From Pseudarcicella hirudinis (GTDB lineage Bacteria > Bacteroidota > Bacteroidia > Cytophagales > Spirosomataceae), in assembly GCF_900115665.1 (NCBI RefSeq), contig NZ_FOXH01000006.1:186001-250000 (forward strand): 64,000 bases of DNA. The letters run 5' to 3'. The position numbers were made by a program, and so were the translations under genes. The notes below the pieces were generated by a model. It was not told the origin of the DNA, did no database searches, and saw nothing but the letters and a program-made list of their open reading frames with translations. Shown in pieces: positions 13,854 through 23,520 of this stretch (its first letter is position 1; every line of letters starts with the position of its first letter).

Positions 13854-15038
13854 ATGAAGGAAAAGGCTAAAGATTATATAAACCAGATCAATGAGATTCT
13901 TGAAAACTCCTCTTGCCAATCAGCTGGTCTGATGGAAGGAAAATCAGGTTTATCATTGTATTATTATGTGCTGTATCGTGTTTTCAGAGAAGAGTGCTAC
14001 GCGCAGAAAAGTATTACGTTGTTTAATCAGGCTTGTGCAGATCCGGAGGAGATAACAATGTCAGATTCCTTGAGTTATTCTTTGGGTTTTGGGAAAGCAG
14101 GATTGAATGATCTTGCAAATTATTATAAGAAAGAAGCGTTTTTTGAGGTAAGCGAAGGGCCTGATTCCAATGAAATATTACTGTTAAAAGCAAAAGAGCT
14201 GATTCAGCAGCATAATTTCGATTATTTGAAAGGCTCAATCGGAATCATGCATTATTTCCTGAGAAGAAACCCTGATGAGGAAGCCAGAAGTTATGTGAAA
14301 TTGCTGATCGATGAGCTTTTGAAAGAGGCCGGAGAAAACAACTGGGGAATTTATTTCGAAAGCGGAGACAGAGATCCCAATTGTAAAATTTGCTTTGGTT
14401 TAATTCATGGCATGGCCGGAATACTCATTGTGCTGGTAAAAGCCTATCATTATGGTGCGGAGACAGAAGCCCTGAAAGAGCTGATTCTGAAAACCGCTAA
14501 TTTTATTATGAGTTATCGTCAGGGAGTGGATATTCTGGAGGGGAAATATAGCTTCTTCCCCAAATATATTGACTCAGACGGCAAACCCCATTTCAATAGC
14601 CGGCTGGCCTGGAGTGATGGTGATCTTGGTGTAGCTTTTACGTTGTATAAAGTCAATGAAATCCTTAAAAGCCAGAGTATTGCCCAGATGGCTGAATTTA
14701 CCGGATTAAATACAATCATGACTTTCAAAAATGTATTGAACAGATTCAATTACAGAGACATTGCTACTAAAATTACTGATTCTAACTTTAAAAACGGTAC
14801 GGCCGGAGTGGCTCATTTATACAGAAAGCTTTATGAAATGAGCGGAAACAGAAATTACCGGGAAAGTTATGAATACTGGATAGGAGAGACGCTTGACTAT
14901 TTATCCGTAGAATTACCGAATGGGCATTATAAAGACAAGGAAACAAGTTTATTGGAAGGGCTTCCGGGAATCGGGTTAACCTTACTCTCATATATCTCTG
15001 AAGAAGAACTGAATTGGGGAGAAATACTATTGTTATAA
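13854..15038 (+). CDS. LanC-like protein lacking the zinc ligands (394 aa)
   Basis: The alpha/alpha-barrel repeats of lanthionine synthetase C are recognisable: GLIHGMAGI (residues 182-190), SRLAWSDGDLGVA (249-261), NGTAGVAHLYRKLY (314-327) and LLEGLPGIGLTLL (367-379). The family normally binds zinc through a Cys in WCYGD and a Cys-His in CHGTAG. Here these are Ser 254, Lys 313 and Asn 314, so all three ligands are gone, and the Tyr after the first Cys is Asp 255. His 185 and Arg 250, at the positions of NisC catalytic residues, are kept. It cannot be a normal zinc cyclase. It may bind a peptide as a receptor, chaperone or immunity protein. No LanB or LanM is nearby. ATG at 13854 is the first codon of the frame. 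Confidence 0.85.
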   Translation: MKEKAKDYINQINEILENSSCQSAGLMEGKSGLSLYYYVLYRVFREECYAQKSITLFNQACADPEEITMSDSLSYSLGFGKAGLNDLANYYKKEAFFEVSEGPDSNEILLLKAKELIQQHNFDYLKGSIGIMHYFLRRNPDEEARSYVKLLIDELLKEAGENNWGIYFESGDRDPNCKICFGLIHGMAGILIVLVKAYHYGAETEALKELILKTANFIMSYRQGVDILEGKYSFFPKYIDSDGKPHFNSRLAWSDGDLGVAFTLYKVNEILKSQSIAQMAEFTGLNTIMTFKNVLNRFNYRDIATKITDSNFKNGTAGVAHLYRKLYEMSGNRNYRESYEYWIGETLDYLSVELPNGHYKDKETSLLEGLPGIGLTLLSYISEEELNWGEILLL

Positions 15039-15071
15039 AAAATCTGAATAATTAGTTTGGGAAAAATCGCA

Positions 15072-15133
15072 AAGGGAAGGTTCAATGAGCCTGACTTTTG
15101 TTTTTTTCGGCCTTTCTCATTTTAAACCTTCCC
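15072..15133. terminator. Bidirectional terminator between the LanC-like gene and GH92
   Basis: Outer stem GGGAAGGTT / AACCTTCCC (15074-15082, 15125-15133) with an inner AATGAG / CTCATT pair and a T-rich loop. It lies between convergent genes. Confidence 0.55.
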
Positions 15134-15148
15134 GTTTAGTAAGTTAGT

Positions 15149-17422
15149 TTATTTCTCAGATCCCGCTGGCGGCGGATTACCCCATTCAGGATTAGGTTTG
15201 CTGTTCATTTCCAGTTCCAAAATCCCGCCTTTCATAATCTGCTCATGCGTGAGATATGCCTTCGGGTATGGTTTGCCGTTAAATCTGGCTGAAAAGATAT
15301 AAGGCTTTTTGTCAGAATTGCCTTTTGCTTTGATAATGAACTGTTTACCGCCTGATACAGAAATAACAGTTTCCTCAAAAACCGGACTTCCGATTATGTA
15401 ATAAGGTGTTCCTGGACAAACAGGATAGAACCCGGCCATACTGAATACCAGCCAGGCAGACATCTGTCCGCCATCTTCATTACCACTAAGTCCTCCCGGA
15501 CCGGAATTATACTCTTCTCTGATAATTTTTCGGACTCTTTCCTGCGTTTTCCAGGCTGAATGGGCAAAAGGATACAGGTAAACAATCTGATTATTGGGTT
15601 CATTTCCATGCCAGTAATATCCTTTATCAAACAAAGTGTCTAATTTCGAGACAAAATTCTTTTTCCCGCCAACTACTTCGATCAAACCCTGAACATCCTG
15701 CGGCACATAAAATGTGTATTGTGCCGGAGAGCCTTCAGTAATAAAACTCGATCGCATGGCAAAAGGATTGAATGGTTCGATCCACCTTCCATCGGCATAA
15801 CGCCCCCGGGCATAGCCGGTTTTAGGATCAATCACATTCCTGAAATTTTGAGACCGCTTCATCAATACCTCAGAATCTTCGGTTTTTCCCAGTTTTTTAG
15901 CAACCTGTGCCAGCACAAAATCATCATACGCATACTCAAGTGTTCTGGAAACCTGCTCTCTTTTGTGGAAAGCCTGCCAGACAGAATCTTCCAAAGGAAT
16001 GTAATTATATTTCAGATAGGTCGCCAATGCCCTTCTCCCTTTTCCTTCTTCATAACTTTTAGGGTCAGAATTGACTTCAAAGGCATTTTTTTGCATGTAT
16101 TGATATGCTTTATGAATGTCAATACCTTTGATTCCTTTAATATAGGCATCTCCGATGGCGGCAATTGCATGATCACCAATCATCGCAGCGGTATATTGAT
16201 TCCAGCAAGGGAAAATAGGCATCCAGCCGCCCTGTTCAGCTTTTTTCACCAGGGATTCCATCATATCCGATGAAATTTTTGGTTCCAGTAAATTATGCAA
16301 AGGATGGACGGCTCTGTAAGTATCCCAAAGATTATAGTCTTCATAGTAACTGAAGCCCTTTGCTTTGTAAAAATTCTCATCGTCTGCAAAACCCGGATAG
16401 GTTCCGTCTGCATCTGAGAAAACCCTTGGTGTGAGTTTACTGTGATATAGAGCTGAGTAGAAAAGTACTTTGTCGTCTTCGCTGCCTTGTACTTTGATTT
16501 TTCCAAGCGCTTTTTTCCAGGCCATTTCAGATTGCGCTTTCACTTTGTCAAAATTCCAATCAGGTATTTCCGTTTCCAGATTTTTTCTGGCACCCTCCAG
16601 GCTTGAGAAAGAAGTTCCGACCCTTACTTTGACCATATTTCCGGCAAATTTTACAAAGGCTCCTAAGGACTGTTTTTTACCATCTCCTTTAGACGTCAGA
16701 CTGTTCCATTTTATATCATTATTCTGCCAGGTTCCTGAAGCCTCAAAAGCTTTATCGAACTGAATGACAAAATAACCACTGAACCCGGCAGGTTTGCCTG
16801 ATCCCTGATAAATGCGATGAACAGGATTATATCCGACAATTTCCTTTTTTTCAGGATGAATTTCAACAAAACCTTCCCCTTCATCTGAGTTAGGTTCGAT
16901 AAGAATAAAATTGTCTTTGTTCGTTTGAAATCCGAATTTCAGAATAGAAGCTCTGCAGGTAGCGGTCATTTCAGCTTTAACTTTAGCTTCGGTCAGAGTA
17001 ACACTATAGTAGGAAGGTCCAGCAATCTCCTGTTTGCGGTTGAAAGAAGAGGCCCGTTCGGTTGGATTTACTTTCAATTTGCCTGATAAGGGCATAATCG
17101 TTAGGCTTCCGTAATCCTGTACGCAGCTTCCATTCATCCAGTGCGTCCCTCTGAAACCCTGAATTTTAGTGTCATTGTAATAAAAAGGGGGAATGCATTT
17201 CAATTCTGTCGCACGCGTTTGCGGAGTCCAGGTAGTCATTCCCTGCGGAACACCAATAGCCGGCACAATCTGTCCTTTTAGTTCTGAACCCGCTTCGCTA
17301 TGTTTTTGAGCACTCTCTGTACTGCTCGGTGCGGATCCGATAAATGGATTTACGTATTGCAAGGGTTTCTTCTGTGCAAAGCAAATCTGGGAAAAACAGA
17401 GAAAAAATAAGATATACCTCAT
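15149..17422 (-). CDS. GH92 family alpha-mannosidase (757 aa)
   Basis: After a signal peptide (MRYILFFLCFSQICFA) the protein follows glycoside hydrolase family 92: YVNPFIGS at the start, GMTTWTPQT, a GFRGTHWMNGSC motif, GNEPNNQ in the (alpha/alpha)6 domain with the catalytic Glu, and GNEDGGQMSAWLVFSMAG near the end. GH92 enzymes are Ca-dependent exo-mannosidases acting on alpha-1,2/1,3/1,6-linked mannose of N-glycans or fungal mannan. The product is periplasmic or surface-bound. The length (about 750 aa) is typical. It stands alone, convergent with the LanC-like gene, and shows no SusCD partner close by. Confidence 0.93.
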   Translation of the reverse strand: MRYILFFLCFSQICFAQKKPLQYVNPFIGSAPSSTESAQKHSEAGSELKGQIVPAIGVPQGMTTWTPQTRATELKCIPPFYYNDTKIQGFRGTHWMNGSCVQDYGSLTIMPLSGKLKVNPTERASSFNRKQEIAGPSYYSVTLTEAKVKAEMTATCRASILKFGFQTNKDNFILIEPNSDEGEGFVEIHPEKKEIVGYNPVHRIYQGSGKPAGFSGYFVIQFDKAFEASGTWQNNDIKWNSLTSKGDGKKQSLGAFVKFAGNMVKVRVGTSFSSLEGARKNLETEIPDWNFDKVKAQSEMAWKKALGKIKVQGSEDDKVLFYSALYHSKLTPRVFSDADGTYPGFADDENFYKAKGFSYYEDYNLWDTYRAVHPLHNLLEPKISSDMMESLVKKAEQGGWMPIFPCWNQYTAAMIGDHAIAAIGDAYIKGIKGIDIHKAYQYMQKNAFEVNSDPKSYEEGKGRRALATYLKYNYIPLEDSVWQAFHKREQVSRTLEYAYDDFVLAQVAKKLGKTEDSEVLMKRSQNFRNVIDPKTGYARGRYADGRWIEPFNPFAMRSSFITEGSPAQYTFYVPQDVQGLIEVVGGKKNFVSKLDTLFDKGYYWHGNEPNNQIVYLYPFAHSAWKTQERVRKIIREEYNSGPGGLSGNEDGGQMSAWLVFSMAGFYPVCPGTPYYIIGSPVFEETVISVSGGKQFIIKAKGNSDKKPYIFSARFNGKPYPKAYLTHEQIMKGGILELEMNSKPNPEWGNPPPAGSEK

Positions 17423-17586
17423 GATGATAAGAATGATAGATAAATTAAATGCTTATGAATAAAGCCCGGGTTTTCTGACTAAAGAGTAATAAAAACTAAA
17501 TCTACTATCAAAATGTACATTTTTGACTGAATTAACACGATTTTCATTCAGCCGCTAAAAAAAGTAATATTTTGCTTGCATTTAAA

Positions 17587-17611
17587 TTGTATACAATATA
17601 ATTTTGTACAA
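17587..17611. promoter_or_regulatory. Probable OhrR operator
   Basis: Perfect palindrome TTGTATACAA (17587-17596) and, 7 bp on, TTGTACAA (17604-17611), directly before ohrR. OhrR of other bacteria binds AT-rich TACAATT/AATTGTA-type dyads; this is the best candidate site for autoregulation. Confidence 0.55.
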
Positions 17612-17623
17612 ACAAAATAGAAA

Positions 17624-18058
17624 ATGCTCGAATTAACGCTGAAATATCAACTTTGTTTTCCGATGTACGCTTTGTCCAGGCAAGTAACGGCTTTGTACAG
17701 GCCTTTGCTTGAACCGTTGGGTCTGACGTATCCGCAGTACCTTATTCTTATGCTGATGTGGGAACATAAGAAGCTTACCGTGAAGGAGATCGGAAAGGAG
17801 CTTTGGCTGGATAGCGGAACACTTACTCCTTTATTAAAAAGAATGGAGGAAAAGGGTCTGGTGGAAAGAATAAGAGATAAATCAGATGAAAGAGTCGTGA
17901 ATATTCATCTTACTGAATCCGGAATGTTATTTCGAAATGAGTGTTTGGACATACCTTCTAAAATACAATGTCAGCTGAATCTCAATCCTGATCAGGCGGT
18001 TGCTTTAAGAAGCCAGTTGTACGAATTATTGGAAGTCCTTGATAAACAGGGCACCTAG
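17624..18058 (+). CDS. ohrR: OhrR-type MarR regulator of organic peroxide response (144 aa)
   Basis: A MarR winged helix with the OhrR signature: LKYQLCFPMYALSRQ near the N-terminus, containing the reactive Cys (residue 10), then LGLTYPQYLILMLMWEHKK and the recognition region DSGTLTPLLKRMEEKGLVERI. OhrR represses ohr until the Cys is oxidised by organic hydroperoxides. It lies 63 bp before ohr on the same strand and probably represses both from the palindromes at 17587-17611. Confidence 0.92.
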   Translation: MLELTLKYQLCFPMYALSRQVTALYRPLLEPLGLTYPQYLILMLMWEHKKLTVKEIGKELWLDSGTLTPLLKRMEEKGLVERIRDKSDERVVNIHLTESGMLFRNECLDIPSKIQCQLNLNPDQAVALRSQLYELLEVLDKQGT

Positions 18059-18121
18059 ACAATGAAATTACACTTTATCATAAAACTATAAAATCAGTAC
18101 TTAAACAAATCACAGCAAACA

Positions 18122-18538
18122 ATGGAAAAATTATATACTGCCGTAGCTACTGCTACAGGCGGACGCAATGGTCATGTAGAATCTTCTGATAATGTATTAA
18201 ATCTTGAAACCCGTATGCCTAAAGAGTTAGGCGGGGGAGGTGGTGCTTACACCAATCCGGAACAACTCTTTGCCGCAGGATATGCAGCTTGTTTTGACAG
18301 TGCATTAAATCTTGTGATTCGCAGCCAGAAAATGAAAACTGAAATAACTACGGTAAGCGCAGAAGTGAGTCTTGGGAAAAATGAAAACGGAGGATTTGCA
18401 TTAGCAGTAAAACTTAATGTAACTATTCCGGGCGTTGAACGTGAATTAGCCGAGGAATTGGTTGCAAAAGCACATCAGGTTTGTCCTTACTCAAATGCCA
18501 CAAGGGGTAATATTGAAGTAGAACTTTCAGTAATATAA
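18122..18538 (+). CDS. ohr: Organic hydroperoxide resistance protein Ohr (138 aa)
   Basis: An OsmC/Ohr-family peroxiredoxin of the expected length. The two catalytic Cys are Cys 57 (GYAACFDSAL) and Cys 121 (HQVCPYSNATRGN), both in their conserved Ohr contexts; GGGGGAYTNPEQLFAAGYAA is the family hallmark. It reduces organic and lipid hydroperoxides with lipoyl-type dithiols in the cytoplasm. It follows ohrR and ends at a shared terminator with the convergent oxidoreductase. Confidence 0.96.
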   Translation: MEKLYTAVATATGGRNGHVESSDNVLNLETRMPKELGGGGGAYTNPEQLFAAGYAACFDSALNLVIRSQKMKTEITTVSAEVSLGKNENGGFALAVKLNVTIPGVERELAEELVAKAHQVCPYSNATRGNIEVELSVI

Positions 18539-18559
18539 GTTCCGAAAGAATAAAATCCC

Positions 18560-18597
18560 AAAAAGAATCCCGGTCATTTGGCCGGGATTCTTTTTTA
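18560..18597. terminator. Bidirectional terminator between ohr and the Gfo/Idh/MocA gene
   Basis: Stem AAAAGAATCCCGG / CCGGGATTCTTTT flanked by A and T runs on both sides, so it can work in both directions. Confidence 0.85.
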
Positions 18598-18599
18598 AT

Positions 18600-19601
18600 T
18601 TATCTGATTTTTCCGATTACTTTCAATTGTTCGGCAACCTGTTCCGGTTTTACCAGCAATTCTTTTCCTTCTGTAATCGCTTCATAGATATTTTGGAAAA
18701 GAATATCCCAGTTTCCATCCAGTGTTTCAACGGTTCCCCTGAAATGAAGCCCGTTTATTTCTGTATTTAACAGACCCCGGTTTGCCGCAGGTTCTTTTCC
18801 GAAATCAACCGAACCAGGTTTTAATCCCGCTTTCAGCTGGTCTTCCTGAATATCCATTCCATATTTAACAAAAGAGCCTTTTGTTCCGTGTAAAACATAT
18901 CTCGGGCCTTCTTCTCTAACCAAAAGACTTGATTTTAAGGTTACTTTTAATTTTCCAAAACTCAGACGGACGTTAAATGCATCATCTACACTGGAATTTT
19001 CCCGTTGAATAAAAGTCTCTCCTGCTACCTCGTCAGGTGTGCCAAACAGAGAAATAGCCTGGTCGATAAGGTGTGAACCCAGATCAAAAAGAATACCACT
19101 CATCGGACTTACGGTTTCTTTCCATTGTTTGGTATTGAGAACCGGTTTATAGCGGTCGAAATGAGCTTCATAACTTAGCAATTCTCCCAGCACTCCGCTC
19201 TGTACAATTTGCCTGACAGTACGGAAATCACTGTCGAATCTTCTGTTTTGAAAGACCGTAAGTACTTTATTTTGCTTTTTGGACAATTCTATCAGCTCAT
19301 TTGCCTGCTCTGTATTTGCTGCGAAGGGTTTTTCGATCAGAACATGTTTCCCTGCCAGTAATGCTTTTTTAGCATACTCATAATGTGTATCGTTTGGAGT
19401 GGCCACACTTATGAAATCTATTTCCGGATCGTTCAGGATTTCATCCAGTGAACGGGAAACACTTACTCCCGGATAAATCTCCTGAGGATTCTGATTGCCG
19501 GAAAGTATAGTTTTTAAACGAAAATTGGGATTGGCTAAAAGATAAGGAGCTTGTAAATATCTGCCGGATAAACCAAAACCTAATAAAGCAACAGTTACCA
19601 T
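18600..19601 (-). CDS. Gfo/Idh/MocA family NAD(P)-dependent oxidoreductase (333 aa)
   Basis: N-terminal Rossmann motif GFGLSGRYLQAPYL (residues 8-21), then SVATPNDTHYEYAKKALLAG and the family motif EKPFAANTEQA with the catalytic Lys. The C-terminal alpha/beta domain has FDLGSHLIDQAISLFG. The sequence is closest in style to the E. coli YdgJ group. The enzyme would oxidise or reduce a sugar or polyol hydroxyl; the substrate cannot be told. Single gene, convergent with ohr. Confidence 0.9.
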   Translation of the reverse strand: MVTVALLGFGLSGRYLQAPYLLANPNFRLKTILSGNQNPQEIYPGVSVSRSLDEILNDPEIDFISVATPNDTHYEYAKKALLAGKHVLIEKPFAANTEQANELIELSKKQNKVLTVFQNRRFDSDFRTVRQIVQSGVLGELLSYEAHFDRYKPVLNTKQWKETVSPMSGILFDLGSHLIDQAISLFGTPDEVAGETFIQRENSSVDDAFNVRLSFGKLKVTLKSSLLVREEGPRYVLHGTKGSFVKYGMDIQEDQLKAGLKPGSVDFGKEPAANRGLLNTEINGLHFRGTVETLDGNWDILFQNIYEAITEGKELLVKPEQVAEQLKVIGKIR

Positions 19602-19870
19602 AATATTTGAAGGGATAAAGACGTATTTGGAGCTTAAAATTAGCGCAGTAATTCTATAAAATGGTTGAAAACAGGAGATTTAATTTGAAAAAGTTAAAAA
19701 TAAAATCACTCCGGAAGGCTTTAAACATATTAATTCATCACAAATATCGACCGGTTAACATTTTTTAACTATGAGTATTTGAGAAATTAAACTAGGTTTA
19801 TAGTTAATTAAAAATGAGAGGGGATCTAAAATTTTCCGCCTCACCTTACTATTTAACGCTCTATTTAAAA

Positions 19871-22672
19871 ATGAAAAAAATCCTACTCCTCATTAGTATT
19901 CTCTTGTTTACTCATCTCGTAAATGCTCAGAATCCTTCGAGAATTGTTATCAAAGGCAGCATTAAGGATACTGCCGGAACGGCATTGTCGGCTGCTACGG
20001 TCATGTTGCTTCAGCCCAAAGATTCATCCCTGGTAAATTTCGCAAGAGCCAATGAATCAGGTACTTTTGAGTTTAAAAATGTCAGAAATGCCAATTATAT
20101 TCTGAAAGTTTCCTACGTCGGATATCTGCCATACCAACAGGTTTTGTCTCCTTCCGCTTCTGAAATAAACGATCTGGGCAATCTGAAAATCAAACCCATT
20201 GCTAAAGAACTCATTGAAGTGGTTGTTAAAACTGCCAGGGCCCCGCTGACAATCAGAGGTGATACAATCGAATATAATGCTTCTTCTTTTAAAGTCCCAC
20301 CAGGATCGTCAGTAGAAGATTTGCTCAGAAGACTTCCCGGAATAGAGGTGGATGCAAGTGGAAATATCAAAGCACAGGGAAAAGATGTGAAAAAAGTACT
20401 TGTTGACGGGAAAACGTTTTTCGGAGATGATCCCAAAGCCGCAACAAAAAACCTTGGTGCGGAGACTATTTCTAAAATTCAGGTATTTAACGATAAATCT
20501 GAACAGGCAAAACTTACAGGCGTAGATGATGGAAAAAAAGAAAAGGCTATTAATCTGGAGCTAAAAGAAGAATTTAAAAAAGGTGCTTTCGGAAAAGTGA
20601 CGGTTGCCGCCGGAACGGAATCAAGAGGTGTGCTGAGAGGGAATTATAACCGTTTCAACAAAAAAGAGCAGTTTTCAATATTAGGTTACACTAATAATAT
20701 CAATGAAACGGGTGTAAACTGGAATGATTACGGGGAATTTAAAGGAAATAACTCATTCAATAATAACGATAACGGAGATTTTGGCTTTGCCAATGGCGGA
20801 TCCAGGTACAATTTCGACGGAGGTGATCTGCTCAATAATTTTGATGGAAAAGGTTTTACCAACAATTTTGGAACCGGATTGAATTATAATTATACCTTTC
20901 AAAAGACCAAATTCAGCAGCAGCTATTTCTATAATCAGACCCGGTTGTCGCTGGATCAGTTTGAAGAGAAGAAGACTTTTTTACAGAATAGCTTTTTCTC
21001 AAATACTGATACGACCGGAAAAACTGATTTCCGGAGAAATCATAGTGTAGCAATGCGGGTAGAGCAAATGCTTGACTCAAGTAATACCTTGATAGCCAAG
21101 GCGAATCTTCGGGTGAGTCATTCAGATGTGGGAACCAATCAGAGCCAAAGGTATTTTACGGATGAAAATACATTAAATACTACTTCTAAAATAGATAATT
21201 CTTCAAAGCTTAATTCGCTGGGATTTTCAGGTTCTTTGATTTTCAGACATAAATTCAAGAAAAAAGGCAGAAATTTTGCCTTAAGTACGGGCTTAAATAC
21301 CAACTCTTCGGATGGAACGGAAAATCTTAATTCACTCAGTCGTTTTCTGAATGCCACAAACGTAAATGAACAGGTCAAAGCGCTTGGGCAGTTAAACCAG
21401 AATGAGAATAAAGCAACACTGATAAAATCAAGTCTGTTTTTCCTTGAACCGATTTCTAAGAAAATGTACTGGGAATCATTTTATAATTTCAGTACCGATC
21501 ACCGTGAAGTAGGGAGAGAGGCATTTAACGCACTCAGAAATAACAGCCGTTTCGACAGTTTAAGTACTTTTTATAAGAACACCATTAACTATAACAGGGT
21601 CGGTACGAGTTTAAGATATTCGTTTAAGGGAGTCAATGTAACAGTAGGTTTGGCAGCACTCAGATTTGATCTGGAAGGGAAACTTTACGGTGGAAAAGAC
21701 TACCCTGTTGCACAAAGTCTGACAAAAAGCTATGATGCCGTTACACCGAATATTTCTTCTGACATTGCGCTGAAAAATAATACCTATTTAAGCCTTAATT
21801 ATACCCTGAATGTTCAGGCACCTGATATCAGTTATCTCCAGCCGGTTGTCAATAATAACAATCCTTTTTACATTATTACCGGAAACCCGGATTTATTACC
21901 TGAAAAAAGTAATAACCTGAGCCTTTATTTTAACAAGTTTGATCCTGCAACTTTTTCTTACATTAACCTTTGGACAGAATATAATTCCTATTCAAGTCAG
22001 ATCGTTTATAACCAGACCGTTGATGAGAATTTTGTTACCAGAACCAGACCAGAGAACCTTTCCGGCGGAAAGAATTTTAATGTAGGAACTTATATCGGTT
22101 TCCCGATTGTCAAAACTAAATTTACGCTTAACCTGAATGGGAATGCTTCAATCGGCAACAGCCCGACTTTTATTAATGGAGTAAAGAATGAGACGGATAA
22201 TAAATCCTATCAATTGGGATTAGGCTTTAATATAAATCCAAGTGAGAAATTACTCATGAATGTTTCGGGAAGACTGGGTTTCAATAATATCAATTATTCC
22301 ATTGAAGAACGCCAGAATCAGCAGATAAGAAACCATGGTATAGATGCTTCTGTAAAATGGAATTTTGCGAAGAAACTTTTCCTCGAAACCAATCTTGATT
22401 ATAAAACGTACCGCAACGATCGTTTTGGTTTTGATCAGAATATTCCTATTTACAATTGCTCTGTCAGAAAACTTTTTGGAAAAGAAAATAAGGTAGAAGT
22501 ACGTCTGGCGGCATTTGATATCTTTAATAAACGCCAGAATATTGTTCAGATGGCTTCTCAAAACTATGTTACTACCCAGAGAGCCTTGACTTTGGCAAGA
22601 TATTTTATGCTGAGCTTTACCTACAATATGAAAGGCCATGCTGATAAACTGAAGAAAAACGGAGGTTGGTAA
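19871..22672 (+). CDS. Outer membrane beta-barrel protein with carboxypeptidase-regulatory-like domain (933 aa)
   Basis: After a signal peptide (MKKILLLISILLFTHLVNAQ) comes a CarboxypepD_reg-like domain (IKGSIKDTAGTALSAATVML...), then a plug-like section (SVEDLLRRLPGIEVDASGNI, VLVDGKTFFGDDPKAATKNL) and an Asn/Phe/Tyr-rich barrel. This is the Bacteroidota group of TonB-receptor-like barrels distinct from SusC. The frame is open from 19814, but ATG 19871 gives the intact signal peptide. It is followed after 41 bp by a GLPGLI gene, a frequent pairing. The ligand is unknown. Confidence 0.88.
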   Translation: MKKILLLISILLFTHLVNAQNPSRIVIKGSIKDTAGTALSAATVMLLQPKDSSLVNFARANESGTFEFKNVRNANYILKVSYVGYLPYQQVLSPSASEINDLGNLKIKPIAKELIEVVVKTARAPLTIRGDTIEYNASSFKVPPGSSVEDLLRRLPGIEVDASGNIKAQGKDVKKVLVDGKTFFGDDPKAATKNLGAETISKIQVFNDKSEQAKLTGVDDGKKEKAINLELKEEFKKGAFGKVTVAAGTESRGVLRGNYNRFNKKEQFSILGYTNNINETGVNWNDYGEFKGNNSFNNNDNGDFGFANGGSRYNFDGGDLLNNFDGKGFTNNFGTGLNYNYTFQKTKFSSSYFYNQTRLSLDQFEEKKTFLQNSFFSNTDTTGKTDFRRNHSVAMRVEQMLDSSNTLIAKANLRVSHSDVGTNQSQRYFTDENTLNTTSKIDNSSKLNSLGFSGSLIFRHKFKKKGRNFALSTGLNTNSSDGTENLNSLSRFLNATNVNEQVKALGQLNQNENKATLIKSSLFFLEPISKKMYWESFYNFSTDHREVGREAFNALRNNSRFDSLSTFYKNTINYNRVGTSLRYSFKGVNVTVGLAALRFDLEGKLYGGKDYPVAQSLTKSYDAVTPNISSDIALKNNTYLSLNYTLNVQAPDISYLQPVVNNNNPFYIITGNPDLLPEKSNNLSLYFNKFDPATFSYINLWTEYNSYSSQIVYNQTVDENFVTRTRPENLSGGKNFNVGTYIGFPIVKTKFTLNLNGNASIGNSPTFINGVKNETDNKSYQLGLGFNINPSEKLLMNVSGRLGFNNINYSIEERQNQQIRNHGIDASVKWNFAKKLFLETNLDYKTYRNDRFGFDQNIPIYNCSVRKLFGKENKVEVRLAAFDIFNKRQNIVQMASQNYVTTQRALTLARYFMLSFTYNMKGHADKLKKNGGW

Positions 22673-22713
22673 TCATTTCCCGATAAAAGATATTAAGAAT
22701 TTTAACTGAATAA

Positions 22714-23463
22714 ATGATGAAGAAAATAGTTGTATTATTAATGGTAATGAGTTCTTTCTCAGCAATTTCACAAACCAATGAAGGTGTGGTGAAATATACA
22801 AGGACTACTTATTGGACTAAATTAATCAGCCAGTTGTCTTATGTTACCAAACAGGAAAAGGACAAAATGTCCTATATGTTTGGCGGAAGGGATGACTGGA
22901 AAGAATATATGCTGTTGTATTTTAATGAAAACGGGAGCAGATACACGCATTCAGAAGAGAAAAGCGATGAATCGGAAGGGTATGACTGGGGAAAACAGGA
23001 GTTCAATATCAACCGGAATTTTGAGAAAAATACGATGACTGATCTTGTAGACTTTTTGGGAAAAGGATACCTGATTGAAGATTCTCTGCAAACGCCCAAA
23101 TGGAAAATACTGAATGACTTAAAGGATGTGGCGGGTCATATCTGTATGAAGGCAATGGTTGAGGATACTGTTAAAAAACAAAAAATAATTGCCTGGTTTG
23201 CCCAGGATATCCCCCTTAATGCAGGACCTGAACGGCTTTACGGATTACCGGGAATGATTCTCGAGCTTGACATTAATGATGGGGCTGTGATTATTGAAGC
23301 GACCAAAATAGAGTTAAAAAAACTGGGAAATGAAATGGATTTGCCCAAAAAACTGAAAGGTAAGAAACTGACCGAAAAGGGATACCAGGAAATGCTGTAC
23401 AAATTTGTAAAAGAGAAAACAAAAGAGGAAAATGCCAACTGGATCTGGATGGTAAGGTATTAA
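22714..23463 (+). CDS. GLPGLI family protein (249 aa)
   Basis: A signal peptide (MKKIVVLLMVMSSFSAIS) leads into a secreted protein with the family hallmark GPERLYGLPGMILEL about residues 170-184. GLPGLI proteins occur only in Bacteroidota, usually beside an outer membrane beta-barrel protein, as here; their function is not known. Either of two adjacent ATGs (22714, 22717) may be the start. A strong terminator follows. Confidence 0.9.
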   Translation: MMKKIVVLLMVMSSFSAISQTNEGVVKYTRTTYWTKLISQLSYVTKQEKDKMSYMFGGRDDWKEYMLLYFNENGSRYTHSEEKSDESEGYDWGKQEFNINRNFEKNTMTDLVDFLGKGYLIEDSLQTPKWKILNDLKDVAGHICMKAMVEDTVKKQKIIAWFAQDIPLNAGPERLYGLPGMILELDINDGAVIIEATKIELKKLGNEMDLPKKLKGKKLTEKGYQEMLYKFVKEKTKEENANWIWMVRY

Positions 23464-23468
23464 AAAAA

Positions 23469-23509
23469 CAGTCCGGAAAGATATGGGTTCTTTCCGGACT
23501 GCTTTTTTT
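23469..23509. terminator. Bidirectional terminator after the GLPGLI gene
   Basis: Perfect 13-bp stem CAGTCCGGAAAGA / TCTTTCCGGACTG (23469-23481, 23489-23501), A run before and T run after. Confidence 0.9.
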
Positions 23510-23520
23510 ATAATCAATTG

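Noticed and set aside
15719-16273. Plus-strand frame of 184 codons
   Set aside because: It is antisense to the GH92 gene, which is complete and well supported.
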